From Mesorhizobium sp. (GTDB lineage Bacteria; Pseudomonadota; Alphaproteobacteria; Rhizobiales; Rhizobiaceae): a stretch of DNA of 64,000 nucleotides. The DNA lies in the NCBI GenBank assembly GCA_004017275.1, contig SAKE01000002.1, positions 3,411 through 67,410 on the forward strand, written 5' to 3'. The notes under the pieces are model-generated. The model did not search any database. It had not been told where the DNA came from and was given only the letters and a program-made list of their open reading frames with translations. Every line of letters starts with the position of its first letter. Positions within the stretch are counted from its first letter, which is position 1. Positions 17,186 through 27,117 of this stretch are shown piece by piece. The position numbers and the translations under genes are program-made.

Positions 17186-17855
17186 CCATCCCTATCGCCG
17201 CCACGATCTGCTGCGCGTAGAGCCAGGGGCGTGGAGGGAGATGCTCCTGGCTGTCGGTAGCCTCGACCGTCTGGCCGATGAGCCCCGGCCCTTAGTCGAA
17301 GGCTGGGCCGAACGCGGTTTGCCGGTGATCGTGCGGCGACGCGCCGCGGGTGACGACGAGAGCGCGATCGCCATCGGCCTTCCGTTGCCGCCCACACTCG
17401 GCAAGCTGAGGCTGGGCTTTTTCATCCCTCCCAAGCACGTGGCGGCAAGTGTCGCGGCGCTCTCCCCGGCCGAGGCAGCGCAGTCCGCCCCCGCGCACCT
17501 GCGCCCACAGCTGGAAGCTGCCGCCGCTCTCGGGATGCGGCTGGGGTTGCGGCCGATCGTCTTCGGCGCGCTGCTTTGGCAGCATCTGACAGGGCTCGCC
17601 TATCTGCGAGCCGACTCGGACATTGACCTCATATGGCCAGTATCTCGCCGAGAAGACCTTGATGAGCTGCTCGACGGTCTCGCCGCGCTCGACGACGCCG
17701 GCCCGGCCCGACTCGACGGTGAGATCGTCTTCAGCACAGGTGAAGGCGCGAACTGGCGCGAACTGCGCAGCGCACTCACGCGCCCCGGCGGCACAGTCCT
17801 GGTCAAATCGATGCACGGAGCGGAGCTCAGATGCGCACGACATCTCTTCGTGTGA
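17178..17855 (+). CDS. mdcG: Phosphoribosyl-dephospho-CoA transferase
   Basis: A 225-residue MdcG, which transfers the 2'-(5''-triphosphoribosyl)-3'-dephospho-CoA made by MdcB to the serine of apo-MdcC. Recognisable segments are YRRHDLLRV near the start, RRRAAGDDESAIAIGLPLPP, and LRADSDIDLIWPVSRREDLDELL, the latter containing the nucleotidyltransferase-like acidic residues. ATG 17178 overlaps the mdcE stop. Order here is G then B, whereas Klebsiella has B directly after A; both maturation genes are intact, so the carrier protein can be activated. Confidence 0.93.
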   Translation: MSSHPYRRHDLLRVEPGAWREMLLAVGSLDRLADEPRPLVEGWAERGLPVIVRRRAAGDDESAIAIGLPLPPTLGKLRLGFFIPPKHVAASVAALSPAEAAQSAPAHLRPQLEAAAALGMRLGLRPIVFGALLWQHLTGLAYLRADSDIDLIWPVSRREDLDELLDGLAALDDAGPARLDGEIVFSTGEGANWRELRSALTRPGGTVLVKSMHGAELRCARHLFV

Positions 17856-18727
17856 CCGCGACTTTACCGAAGCGCGACCCGGCGCACGGGCGGGCACCGC
17901 TCGCATCTGTCGACGCCGATCGGTTCGGCGGCATGGCGGCAGATGCGCTGCTCGCCGAACTCGACACCTGGCCGAAGCCCGGCCTCGTCAGCCCGCTCGA
18001 CAACGGCAGCCATGACGACATGGACTATGGCACCTTCCTGAGCAGCATAAACGGCATTCGCCCCTTCTATGCCGAGCTTACCGCAGCCGGCGCGGCGGGC
18101 GCCGATATGGCAGAGTTGCGGCGAATAGGTGGGCTCGCAGAAGACGCCATGCTCGCTGCCACGGGAGGGGTAAACACCCATCGCGGCGCAATCTTCGCGC
18201 TGGGCTTGCTCTGCGCAGCAGCCGGTGCGGCATGCGCCGATCGGCTCCGTCTTTCGGCAAAGCGGCTGACGCGGATAGTCGAAGAGCGCTGGGGTGGAGA
18301 AATTACGCGCGGCCCGATCCCGCTGAACAGCCACGGCAGCGGTGCGCTGCGGCGCTTTGGCGCCGGCGGTGCGCGCGCGGAGGCGGCCGCCGGCTTTCCG
18401 CACGCACGGACCATCGGCCTTCCGGCGATGCTCGCCGGACGGGTGCTCACCGGCGACGAAGGGGCGGCGCGGGTGCATGCCTTCTTCGCATTGCTGGCGG
18501 TAATGGAGGACACCAACCTGCTCCACCGCGGCGGCACGGAAGGGCTGCGGGACGCACGCCGCGCGGCATGCGATTTCCTTCTCGCCGGAGGCGTCGGCCG
18601 GACGGACTGGCTTGCCCATGCCATGGCCGTGCACCGCGCATTTGTGGCGCGGCGCCTCAGCCCGGGTGGATCGGCCGATTTGCTAGCCGTAACGATCTTC
18701 CTCGATCATGTCGAGAATACGCCGTGA
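17831..18727 (+). CDS. mdcB: Triphosphoribosyl-dephospho-CoA synthase
   Basis: A 298-residue MdcB (CitG/MdcB family), joining ATP and dephospho-CoA to give the prosthetic-group precursor. Family motifs are LAELDTWPKPGLVSPLDNGSHDDMDY, GVNTHRGAIFALG and a C-terminal EDTNLLHRGGTEGL. ATG 17831 lies inside the mdcG end (25-nt overlap); a slightly later start cannot be excluded because the first 20 residues are variable. The stop overlaps the mdcH GTG start as GTGA. Confidence 0.93.
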   Translation: MRTTSLRVTATLPKRDPAHGRAPLASVDADRFGGMAADALLAELDTWPKPGLVSPLDNGSHDDMDYGTFLSSINGIRPFYAELTAAGAAGADMAELRRIGGLAEDAMLAATGGVNTHRGAIFALGLLCAAAGAACADRLRLSAKRLTRIVEERWGGEITRGPIPLNSHGSGALRRFGAGGARAEAAAGFPHARTIGLPAMLAGRVLTGDEGAARVHAFFALLAVMEDTNLLHRGGTEGLRDARRAACDFLLAGGVGRTDWLAHAMAVHRAFVARRLSPGGSADLLAVTIFLDHVENTP

Positions 18728-19656
18728 GCGGCATCGCGATATTGTGCTCGGGACAGGGCAAACAGAGCACGGCCATGTTCGACCTCGTCGCCTCTGAGCC
18801 GACGGCGGCGCCCGTCTTCGCGCTCGCCGCCGGGGCGCTCGGCGGCCGCGATCCGCGCGACCTCGCCCACCAGGGCGGCGACATCATTCACCGCAACGAC
18901 GTTGCGCAGGTGCTTTGCTGTGCGGCGGCGCTCGCGGTATGGGCGGCGGTCGGCTCGTCAGCTTCGCGCCCGATCACCGTCGCCGGCTACAGCGCGGGCG
19001 AAGTGCCAGCCTGGGCGGTCGCCGGCGTAATGGACGCATCTAGCGCCTTCAATCTTGTGACGCGCCGCGCCGCCCTCATGGACGAGGCTACGCGCGAGCC
19101 TTCCGGGCTCGCCGCCATTATCGGCTTGCCGCGCGATGTGGTCGACGGAATTTGTCGCGCCTATGGGCTCGACGTCGCCATCGTCAACGGTCCGCTGCAC
19201 CTCATCGTCGGCGGACGCGCGGCGGGCCTCCGGCCGGCGCTCGCGGACGCTACGGCGCGTGGCGCCACCCGCGCGACGGTGCTGCCGATCCACGTCGCAT
19301 CCCACACGCCGGCTCTCAAAGCCGTGAGCGAGCGGCTCGGCAGGCTGGTGAGCGAAACCGTCACGGACGCCCGTTTGCCAAGCGATGTCCGACTCGTCAG
19401 CGGCATCGACGGGGCGTCTGTTCGCGGCGTCGCCGATGGTCTCGTCAAGCTCGCCGCCCAGGTCTCGACAACCATCGATTGGACGGCCTGCATGGATGCT
19501 TGCCGCGCCTCCCGTCCCGCCCGCGTGCTCGAACTCGGACCTGGCAGCGCGCTGTCGCGGATGATGACCGAGTTCGAGCCCGGCATACCAGCGCGCAGCG
19601 CCGCCGATTTCCGCTCCGTAGCTGGCCTGCGCCGGTGGATGGAAGTGGCGTCCTAA
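18724..19656 (+). CDS. mdcH: Malonyl-CoA:ACP transacylase of malonate decarboxylase
   Basis: A 310-residue MdcH, the FabD-like acyltransferase that first loads malonyl onto the decarboxylase carrier protein. The N-terminal CSGQGKQ motif, the nucleophile elbow GYSAGE with Ser90, and the histidine region LPIHVASHTPAL are present. GTG 18724 is used, overlapping the mdcB stop; it closes the mdc operon. No LysR- or GntR-type mdcR/matR gene is seen in this window, so the local regulator is unknown. Confidence 0.93.
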   Translation: MSGIAILCSGQGKQSTAMFDLVASEPTAAPVFALAAGALGGRDPRDLAHQGGDIIHRNDVAQVLCCAAALAVWAAVGSSASRPITVAGYSAGEVPAWAVAGVMDASSAFNLVTRRAALMDEATREPSGLAAIIGLPRDVVDGICRAYGLDVAIVNGPLHLIVGGRAAGLRPALADATARGATRATVLPIHVASHTPALKAVSERLGRLVSETVTDARLPSDVRLVSGIDGASVRGVADGLVKLAAQVSTTIDWTACMDACRASRPARVLELGPGSALSRMMTEFEPGIPARSAADFRSVAGLRRWMEVAS

Positions 19657-19705
19657 ACATCCAGCACAGATGCGGGACCGAACCGCTCATGAAGGGAGAT
19701 AACGC

Positions 19706-20131
19706 ATGACTATTCTCTACTCGACCAAGGTAACCGCAACGGGCGGCCGCAAGGGAACGATCCGCAGCGAGGACGGCATTCTCAATCTCAAGCTTGCCAT
19801 CCCCAAGGAACTGGGTGGCATGGGCGGCGCCACCAATCCCGAACAGCTCTTTGCCGGCGGTTATGCCGCGTGTTTTGAAAACGCGCTGTTGCGCGTTGCT
19901 CGGCAGTCGGGGCATCGCTTCGCCGATGGCGACGTGATCGTCGTCGCCGAAATCGGCCTCAGCCGCAACGAAGCCGATGCCTTCGTGCTGCACGCCCATC
20001 TCGCCATCACCGTCTCCGGCGTCGATCAAACGACAGCCGAGGAACTGGTGAGAAATGCCGACGCCATTTGCCCCTACTCCAATGCCGTCCGAGGAAACGT
20101 CGATGTCGCGAAGGCAGTGGTTGCCATATGA
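19706..20131 (+). CDS. ohr: Organic hydroperoxide resistance protein (Ohr/OsmC family)
   Basis: A 141-residue Ohr-type thiol peroxidase reducing organic hydroperoxides in the cytoplasm, in the family generally recycled by lipoylated proteins. The two redox cysteines are Cys56 in FAGGYAACFENAL and Cys122 in CPYSNAVRGN, both in the Ohr context, and the conserved Arg is in RKGTIRSEDG. A ribosome site (AAGGGAGA) precedes ATG 19706. It lies 49 bp after mdcH and may be co-transcribed, though its function is separate. No ohrR-type MarR regulator is adjacent. Confidence 0.93.
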   Translation: MTILYSTKVTATGGRKGTIRSEDGILNLKLAIPKELGGMGGATNPEQLFAGGYAACFENALLRVARQSGHRFADGDVIVVAEIGLSRNEADAFVLHAHLAITVSGVDQTTAEELVRNADAICPYSNAVRGNVDVAKAVVAI

Positions 20132-20275
20132 CGATGGGCCAGAACAGTGATGATAGCCTTCGGCATGTCGCAAGTCAGACAGACTTTTTCTCCGGGCCGA
20201 ATGTCAGTTGCTTTCAGACAGGTCTTTCGTTCCCTTCAAAATGCTAGTCTAACTGCAGCGCAGGAGCGGGGAGCG

Positions 20276-23176
20276 ATGACAGGTCAAGCGACGGCCAGGA
20301 CGGACGAGATCTTGCTTGCCCCGCCGCATGTCGAAGCTAGCGCGCACGCTCCGATATCGTTCGGCAGCTTTCGCCTGGATCGGGCACAGCGGCTACTCCT
20401 GCAGGATGGCGAGCCTGTTCGGATCGGCTCGCGCGCCCTTGATTTGCTGATTGCCCTTATTGACCGTGCCGGCGAAATCGTCAGCAGGCATGAGTTGCTG
20501 GAACTCGTATGGCGAAACGTTGTCGTCGACGAGGCGGGGGTGAGGGTCCACATGGCTTCGCTTCGCCGGGCTCTAGGAGACGGTCGAGATGGGGCACGAT
20601 ACATCGTGAACGTCGCCGGCAGGGGCTATAGTTTTGTCGCTCCAATAACACCCAACGAACCGGATCCGCAGCCGCCTCCACCGGCGGCGTCTTTGGCACC
20701 CCGATCCACAGGCCGTGTTCCACCGCCACCTCGTTCGCTGATCGGCCGGGAAGCCGTCATCGCCAGCCTGAGCGAACTCCTTTTGGCGCGCCGTTTCATC
20801 AGCATCGTCGGACCGGGAGGCATCGGCAAGACGACAGTGGCTGCGGCCATTGTCCAGAGGCTGCAAAGTGCATTCGACGACACGAACGTCATATTTGTCG
20901 ATTTCGGCGCCATGACCGAGGGCCGCCTGGTTCCCGGGGCCGTCATCGCGGCGGTCGGCTGTGCAATTGGAGGCGCGGATCCAGTCACCGAACTGGTGAC
21001 CTTCCTCGCGGACAAACGCGTGCTGATCATCTTCGACAGTTGCGAGCATTTGGTCGATCCGACGTCGCTCTTGGCCGGCGAGCTCTTTCAGCGCTCGCCA
21101 GGCGTGCATCTGCTGGTGACTTCCCGTGAATCGCTGCGTGTCGATGGAGAGACCGTCCATCTCTTGAGCCCTCTGGCCTATCCGGCCGACGAGTTTCCGA
21201 CAGCGCCCGAGGCGCTGGCGACACCGGCGGTGCAACTCTTCATGGATCGGGCAGCGTACAGCGGGTTCCACGGAGAGTTAACTGACAGCGATGCGCCCGT
21301 CGTCGGTGAGATCTGCCGCCGCACCGATGGCATCGCGCTTGCAATCGAACTGGCAGCCAGTCGAGTTGGAACTTACGGCATCCGCGGCGTCGCCAATCTT
21401 CTGGCCGGCAATGCGAAATTGCGCTTGGCCGGCCGGCGCACTGTCGTTCCACGACACCAGACGCTCGAAGCGATGCTCGACTGGAGCTTCGAGCTACTTG
21501 CGGAACTTGAGCAGCGGGTCCTCTCCCGCCTCTCCGTCTTCGTCGGGCTCTTCTCGATAGAAGCGGCGTGCTCCGTTGCTGGCTCGGCCGGGGATGACGG
21601 TAAGGCGACAATGGTATCGATAGCAAGCCTCGTCGACAAATCCATGGTCTGGGTCCAGCCGGTAGGTGAGGTCGTCTTCTATCGCCTTGCCGATGTGACC
21701 CGCGCATATGCAATGACGAAAATGCAGGAGGTCGAAGAACTTGAACCTATTTCCCGGCGCCACGCTCGTTACTTTGCCAGCCTGCTCAAGGGCATTGCGA
21801 TCGAACATGGCGCCTATGCCGATATGCGACCATATGCACCGCACATCAGCAATGTCCGAAAGGCACTCGAGTGGAGCTTTTCAGACCCGGAATCGCATGC
21901 TGTAGCGGTCGAACTGGCAGCCGATGCTGTACCTCTGTTTCTCAATCTTTGGCTACTGTCCGAAGGTAGGCATTGGTCGCGTTTCGCGTAGAGCGCGAGC
22001 GATGAAATCAAGGAACTCCCTCGGCGCGAAGCGCGACTGCCGGAGGCATCGGCAGATTCTGCCCAGAACCCACAAGACGATGCGCAGGAATTTTCTGACG
22101 CGATCGAGCCGGGAACGAATCTATTAGAGGCTGACGGCGGCGAAATGACGCGATTTCGTCTTTTGGCTGGTCTTAATAGCTTCCTGACGACGCTCGGTGA
22201 CTTCGAAGGTGGGTTGGCTACTGCAAAGAGGTGCGGCATCATCGCGGATCGGATCGGAGCGCTCAGCGACCGAGTCATTGCCGAATGGATGCTCGCCGCA
22301 TCCTACCACACCGGAGGCGACCAGGCCGCCGCCATGACACATTGCGAGCGCGGCTTCGCGCTTGAGGCCGAGATCGGCCACCCGGAGATCCGTCTATTCG
22401 GCTACGATCACCATTTGCGTGCCGAGCTTGCTTTGTCGCGCATCCTTTGGCTCAAGGGATCTCCCGCGCGTGCTTGCAGGCTGGTCCTGGAAACCATGGA
22501 GGGCGCCGCGCTGTCGTCCCTGCACGGTGACTACAGCATGGCCGCTGCTAACGGCGTCGCGGTTCTGCTCTGGAGCGGCAATACACGGGACTCGGGCACC
22601 CACATCGACCGCTTGATAGCGCATGTAGAGACACATCCCTTCAAGTTAAACGCAGCTGCTGCCTTGGCGTTGAAAGGAGAATGGCTCGTGATGGTTGGGG
22701 AACCTCTGGCAGGCATCTCCGCACTGCAAGAAGCGCTCAAGATGCTTAACCGGGAGCAGTTTCAAATGGTTGTGCCAGGCGCAGCCAGGGCTCTGGCCGA
22801 CGGGCTCGCTCAAAGCGGCCAGTATCGCGAGGCGCAAACGATGATCGATGAGGCTACTTCTTCCGCGGAACGAATGGGGCAAAAATTCTGGCTGCCCGAT
22901 CTGTATCGGACAAAAGGTGAGATCAACTTGAAAGCACCTTCCCCCGATGTCGAGGCGGCCGAGCAGGCTTTCCTCGTGTCTATCAAGCATGCGGGAGAAC
23001 AGGGAGCCATAGGCTGGGAACTAAAAGCTGCGATTCCGTTGGCGCGCCTGTTAATAGGCCTGGAACGCGGCGCGGACGCGCTCGCGCTACTCGCCCCGAT
23101 CTATGAGGCGCATTCGGAGAGAACCGGCACAACTGATCTCGCGGATGCCAAGAGCATACTGGAATCTTTGCGATGA
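20276..23176 (+). pseudogene. Second winged-helix/STAND ATPase regulator, interrupted by an in-frame amber codon
   Basis: A paralogue of the 4951-7812 gene with the same order: winged helix (FGSFRLDRAQRLLL, RGYSFVAP), P-loop ATPase (Walker A GPGGIGKTT, Walker B LIIFDSCEHL, VTSRESL) and a TPR-like tail. A TAG at 21989-21991 stops it after 571 codons, but the same frame continues to 23176 with no shift. From RHWS to RLLAGL both paralogues span exactly 69 codons, so a single base change explains the stop; the paralogue has Leu there. The first ATG after the stop is 22145. I chose ATG 20276 (AGGAGCGGGGAGCG upstream) over 20147. It could be a decayed gene, or a split one making an N-terminal wHTH-ATPase fragment. 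Confidence 0.85.
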
Positions 23177-23296
23177 TCGTCCCTGATCCGACCGGCTCAT
23201 CGCGAAAGTGCCGGCGCGGCGCCCAAGGCCGGATCGAGAAGCGGAAGTTAAAGGCGCCGGCTCCTAATACCTGTCGGCTGACAGTAGGGAAGCATT

Positions 23297-23335
23297 TCAA
23301 ACGATGGTAGGCGTGGCGCCATCGATGATGGTGGC
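23297..23335 (-). pseudogene. Vestige of an SDR C-terminus
   Basis: The minus strand reads ATIIDGATPTIV followed by TGA, closely matching the end (RIDGGATPTVV) of the SDR gene that sits in the same convergent position beside the first STAND gene. Only about 12 codons remain, and they directly abut the stop of the next SDR gene in another frame. This suggests that the STAND gene and its SDR neighbour were once duplicated together. Confidence 0.55.
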
Positions 23336-24096
23336 TAGATCGCCAAACCGCCGGATACCTCGATGACCTGCGCGGTGACCCAGCGATTGTCGTCGGAGAG
23401 CAACGAAGCGATCATCGGCCCGACATCGTCGGGAACTCCTGCTCGGCCGAATGCTGTCATTCCGGCGACCTGCTTGTTGAGTTCCGGATTGTCACGAACC
23501 ATGCCTCCGCTGAAATCCGTCTGGATCGACCCGGGCGCCACTGCGTTCACCGCGATACGGCGCGGACCGAGTTCCTTGGCCTGATAGCGGGTGAGAACTT
23601 CGATGGCTCCCTTGAGCGCACCATATGGAGCGCTGCCGGGAATGATGATGCGGGCGAGGCCGCTCGAAAGGTTCACGATCCGCCCGCCATCGTTGATCAG
23701 CGGCAACAGTTTTTGGGTGAGAAAGAACACACCTTTGAAGTTCACCCGATAGAGCGTGTCGAGTTCGTCCTCGGTCGTCTTCTCGATTGAATTGTGATGC
23801 GAGATGCCCGCGTTGTTGACGAGATAGTCAAAGTGCTGGGCGCCAAGCCCTATCAGCGTATCACGGACTTTCTCTGCGAACGCATCGAAGGTCGAGGCTT
23901 GTCCGACGTCGAGCTGCAAGGGGATGGCCTTGCGTCCGATCGCGGCAACCTCTGCCGTCACAGCTTCCGCTTCAGCGCGAGCCGAATTGTAGGTGAAGAT
24001 GCTGTCGACACCGCAGCGCGCGAGGCTGACCACTGTGTTGCGGCCCAGACCGCGGCTTCCTCCTGTCACAAGCGCAATTTTGTTTTCAGGTTGCAT
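23335..24096 (-). CDS. Short-chain dehydrogenase/reductase
   Basis: A 253-residue classical SDR. The cofactor motif TGGSRGLG is at 11-18, NNAG near 94-97, catalytic Ser144/145 and Tyr158/Lys162 (YGALK). The C-terminal segment WVTAQVIEVSGGLAI is typical of FabG-like enzymes. No acidic residue follows strand 2 (TYNSARAE), which favours NADPH. GGAGGCGA lies upstream of two tandem ATGs; the second (24096) has the better spacing (6 nt). It is divergent from the next SDR gene across an AT-rich 235-bp region, and convergent with the interrupted STAND gene. Confidence 0.9.
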   Translation of the reverse strand: MQPENKIALVTGGSRGLGRNTVVSLARCGVDSIFTYNSARAEAEAVTAEVAAIGRKAIPLQLDVGQASTFDAFAEKVRDTLIGLGAQHFDYLVNNAGISHHNSIEKTTEDELDTLYRVNFKGVFFLTQKLLPLINDGGRIVNLSSGLARIIIPGSAPYGALKGAIEVLTRYQAKELGPRRIAVNAVAPGSIQTDFSGGMVRDNPELNKQVAGMTAFGRAGVPDDVGPMIASLLSDDNRWVTAQVIEVSGGLAI

Positions 24097-24111
24097 CATT
24101 CGCCTCCACAA

Positions 24112-24331
24112 TCGAGAGCCGGATCCGTTCCAGCGTTTGCCCTGCGAGCGTAATTTCGATTGTTATGGCGGCGCCAGTAAATATTTGAAAAAAATGGCAA
24201 AGAAGAAAGTGATTTCCCCAATAATCAACGTTTATAACTACGAAGAGATTTCAGTATTTTTCAATATATACGTTTTTGATTGATAAAAAATCTGTACATA
24301 TATTCGCATTTGGTAGCAACGGGAGAACACC
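24112..24331. promoter_or_regulatory. AT-rich divergent promoter region between two SDR genes
   Basis: About 220 bp separate two divergent SDR genes; positions 24175-24310 are far richer in A and T than the neighbouring coding sequence (runs such as TTTGAAAAAAATGG and TTTTTGATTGATAAAAAATC). This is where the two start signals must lie. I see no strong palindrome; the AraC-type regulator gene at 25303 is the nearest candidate regulator. Confidence 0.5.
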
Positions 24332-25078
24332 ATGAGCCTGCAGGAAAAAGTCGCGCTGGTAACCGGCTCGGGTCGCGGCATCGGTCGCGCAATCGCGGAA
24401 CGCTATGCCGCGCGCGGCGCAAGAGTTGTGGTGAATTATGCGAACAACAGCGCGCTGGCTGAGGACGCCGTCGCGAAAATTGTGAGTGCGGGAGGCAAGG
24501 CCATTGCGGTCCAGGCGGATGTCGCCCGCGTCGATGACATCAAACATCTCTTCGATACGGTGCTGGACACCTATGGGCGGCTCGACATCGTCGTCGCCAA
24601 CGCGGGTATCGAGCTGGTCGCCCAATCCGTCATCGACTTCACCGAGGCAGACTTCGATCGGCTATTCGCGGTGAACGCCAAGGGCGCTTTCTTTACGCTT
24701 CAGCAGGCTGCGCGCCGCGTCGCCGACAACGGCAGGATCATCTACATAGGCACGAGCAATACAGCGTTCCCCCTGCCTGGCCGCGCTCTGTATGGTGGGA
24801 GTAAGATCGCAGCTCAGTTTCTCGTCCAGGTGCTGGCTAAGGAGCTCGGCCACCGCGGCGTCGCGGTTAACTCAATCCTGCCGACCGCCATCGAGGGAGC
24901 CGGCGTTTTTACGGACGGCGTGCGTTCTGAAGTCCGTGAGTTCGTGAAGTCATTCCGGCCGATGCAACGGATGGGTACCGTCGAGGACGTCGCAGACGCT
25001 GCCGAATATCTGGCCGGTGATTTGTCGGGTTTCGTCAGCGGTCAACATCTAATGGTTAGCGGCGGCGGACCGGCGTGA
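24332..25078 (+). CDS. Short-chain dehydrogenase/reductase (FabG-like)
   Basis: A 248-residue classical SDR with TGSGRGIG at 11-18, an NAG motif at 90-92, Ser142 and the Tyr154/Lys158 pair (YGGSK), ending in the usual GQHLMVSGGGPA. NYANNS after strand 2 suggests NADP(H). Its ribosome site GGGAGAA is well placed before ATG 24332. It is divergent from another SDR and followed after 224 bp by an AraC-type regulator in the same orientation. The substrate is unknown. Confidence 0.9.
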   Translation: MSLQEKVALVTGSGRGIGRAIAERYAARGARVVVNYANNSALAEDAVAKIVSAGGKAIAVQADVARVDDIKHLFDTVLDTYGRLDIVVANAGIELVAQSVIDFTEADFDRLFAVNAKGAFFTLQQAARRVADNGRIIYIGTSNTAFPLPGRALYGGSKIAAQFLVQVLAKELGHRGVAVNSILPTAIEGAGVFTDGVRSEVREFVKSFRPMQRMGTVEDVADAAEYLAGDLSGFVSGQHLMVSGGGPA

Positions 25079-25302
25079 ACTGAGAACCTGCAGTTGGCGT
25101 CTGAGTGGTCGATTAAGCTCGGGTGTCCGTGATCGTATGAGCCACCGCAAGGTGGCGCAGCGGCTCCGATATACCGCTCGTTGAATCCAGCATTCGCAAA
25201 ACGCGCTTTACAGCCTTTTGCAACGTTAAACTGGCGCCTTGATCGATACGGGTCGATGCTGAGGCCTGAATACAGATAGCAACAACTCCGCAGAAAGAGG
25301 GG

Positions 25303-26085
25303 ATGATGTACAGGCTAGGCGAAACTGCGCGATATTTCGAGCACGAGCTAAGGCAGCCGCTTGTTTCGGCACCGCCCGCTCCGGCCAGCCTCCTTGCAAC
25401 CGATCAAGAGGCATCCAGCCTGGCAAGTCATTTTGCGCACATCCGGGCGAGCAGGAGTGTTGGCGGGCACGTTGGCGATTCTGCGGTGAGAATAAAGCTG
25501 CCCTTCATGGACGTCGTGCTCTCACTGTCCGCGTGTGCCTCCAATGGGACAATGGACGTCCAAGAGTTCGCCATGCCCGCGACCTCGGATGCCATTTCGG
25601 CCGACCCGGTTTTGCAGCAGCTAGTCGAGCAGTTCCACCGCTCCGACAGCGACGATGAGGATGGGCTTTATTCTGATGCCATCCGGCTCGCTCTCGCCGC
25701 CCGATGGCTTCGTCTGCGTTCGAACGGGCAGAACCAGCCTGTCGATGGATTGCAGCAGTGGCGGTTAAAGCGCGTGACGGCCTACATCGACAAGCATATT
25801 AACGAGGCCATCTCGCTTGCCGACTTGGCTCAAACCGCTGGCCTTAGCCGAATGTACTTTGCCGCGCGGTTTCGTGCCGCGACGGGCCTGCGTCCTCACG
25901 ACTACATCTTGCGGCGACGCATCGAGCGAGCCAAGGAACTGCTTCTACAAAACGAACAGTCCCTGGTCGACGTCGCCCTAGACGTTGGGTTTCAGACGCA
26001 GGCCCATTTCACGACTGTCTTCAAGCGCCTGGAGGGAACGACGCCGGGCCGTTGGCGGGTTGCAAACTATCAGCCCGTTCAATAG
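25303..26085 (+). CDS. AraC-family transcriptional regulator
   Basis: A 260-residue regulator. The C-terminal 100 residues form the two-helix-turn-helix AraC domain (ITAYIDKH-like start, SLADLAQTAGLSRMYFAARFRAATG, then VDVALDVGFQTQAHFTTVFKRLEGTTPGRWR). The N-terminal part, about residues 1-150, is not a recognisable cupin and presumably binds an effector. Two tandem ATGs (25303, 25306) follow a GAGGGG site. It lies downstream of the divergent SDR pair and may control them, as in other AraC-SDR neighbourhoods in proteobacteria; that is inference. Confidence 0.87.
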   Translation: MMYRLGETARYFEHELRQPLVSAPPAPASLLATDQEASSLASHFAHIRASRSVGGHVGDSAVRIKLPFMDVVLSLSACASNGTMDVQEFAMPATSDAISADPVLQQLVEQFHRSDSDDEDGLYSDAIRLALAARWLRLRSNGQNQPVDGLQQWRLKRVTAYIDKHINEAISLADLAQTAGLSRMYFAARFRAATGLRPHDYILRRRIERAKELLLQNEQSLVDVALDVGFQTQAHFTTVFKRLEGTTPGRWRVANYQPVQ

Positions 26086-26770
26086 GCGCGCAGTATCCGT
26101 AGGATAAGTGGGGCTTCCGATTTGGAAGCACCAGGAGCAGGGAAACTGACGATCAGGCAGCGCACTGAGGCTCGGGCAGGCGCGATCGAGCTGCCCGACA
26201 ACCGGCCTATAAGAGACCGGCGATGTCAGCATGCGACCAGGCGCGCGCAAGGGTTCTTCGTGCTCTCCCTGGAAGAACTTCCCCGTCCCGATGCAACTCG
26301 CGTGCTTCCAGATGGTTCATTGGACCGAAATTCCATGCAGTTCACAGCATTCGGCCAAGCGTCCCGCAATGGCTTTCGTTGGTGAGCGAGGGTTTGCGGA
26401 TCTTTACAACGACTATCAGCGGAGAACTCGCGCTGTAAGGAATCTGGCGCAATCCTTCGGGCAGTGCCTCGATGATCAGGACAACGCCGTGAGGACGCCT
26501 CCGGTTGTTTTCGGGCGACTGCGCAAGGGGCTGGATTTTTATCTAGCCCCAGGCCGGTGCAGATGTCAGCCGGGGTCAGCGTTGAGATTAATCCGATGAT
26601 GCAGCAATAGGCGCTCGTGATAGCTGGACATAGCGAAGATTCAACAGTCATCCATACAGACAAAAACCGGTGCCTACAGGAAATACGTTGGCCTGATCGA
26701 TGTATATTTTATAGATGTGCCAACGTGGTTGTCGTTGGGCATATCGCTTAACTCAGAAGGAACATGTCCA
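26086..26770. other. Intergenic region without a recognisable gene
   Basis: About 680 bp between the AraC-type regulator and the next small gene. Open frames on both strands have no family features and arbitrary composition. No tRNA, terminator or repeat was found. The last 90 bp are AT-rich (ATGTATATTTTATAGATG) and probably hold the promoter of the gene at 26771. Confidence 0.5.
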
Positions 26771-27046
26771 ATGAAAATCAAAGCTGTCTGTCTCGGCGTA
26801 ACGATTGCTCTTTCCATTTTTGGTGGTCAGGCGTCGGCCGGTGCACTGGATGAGCCGGACACCATGGAGCCATTCTTCACCGATTCCAGCATGAAAACGA
26901 TGAAGCCCATGGAGGAATTCAAGGCCGTCTTCTTTGCCATGCCGGCTGAAAAGCAGGCGCAAATGAAGGGTGAATGCGCCCGTCAGGTTCAGCAGCCGTA
27001 CACGGACTTCTGCGCGAATGTAAACACGCTCGGAGGTCACAACTAA
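26771..27046 (+). CDS. Small exported protein of unknown function
   Basis: A 91-residue protein with a signal peptide (MKIKAVCLGVTIALSIFGGQASAGA, cleavage near ASA). The mature part contains PFFTDSSMKTMKPMEEFKAVFFAMPAEK, a Met-rich stretch, and two cysteines (GECARQ and DFCANVN). Similar short periplasmic proteins occur in rhizobia, with no known function. ATG 26771 has AGAAGGAA eight bases upstream; the frame extends upstream to 26717 but without a signal sequence at that start. It converges with Dps, with a strong hairpin between them. Confidence 0.72.
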   Translation: MKIKAVCLGVTIALSIFGGQASAGALDEPDTMEPFFTDSSMKTMKPMEEFKAVFFAMPAEKQAQMKGECARQVQQPYTDFCANVNTLGGHN

Positions 27047-27117
27047 GACAGCGTTTGAGTCACCGGAACAAAGGTGCGGCGGAGAAAATCGGCAAAATCG
27101 CCGTACAGCGAACAAAT

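Noticed and set aside
21989..21991. Amber codon in the STAND gene as a pyrrolysine codon, prompted by the MttB homologue in the window
   Set aside because: The MttB homologue has no internal TAG, no pyl genes or tRNA-Pyl are visible, and the paralogue has leucine at the position; a nonsense mutation is simpler.
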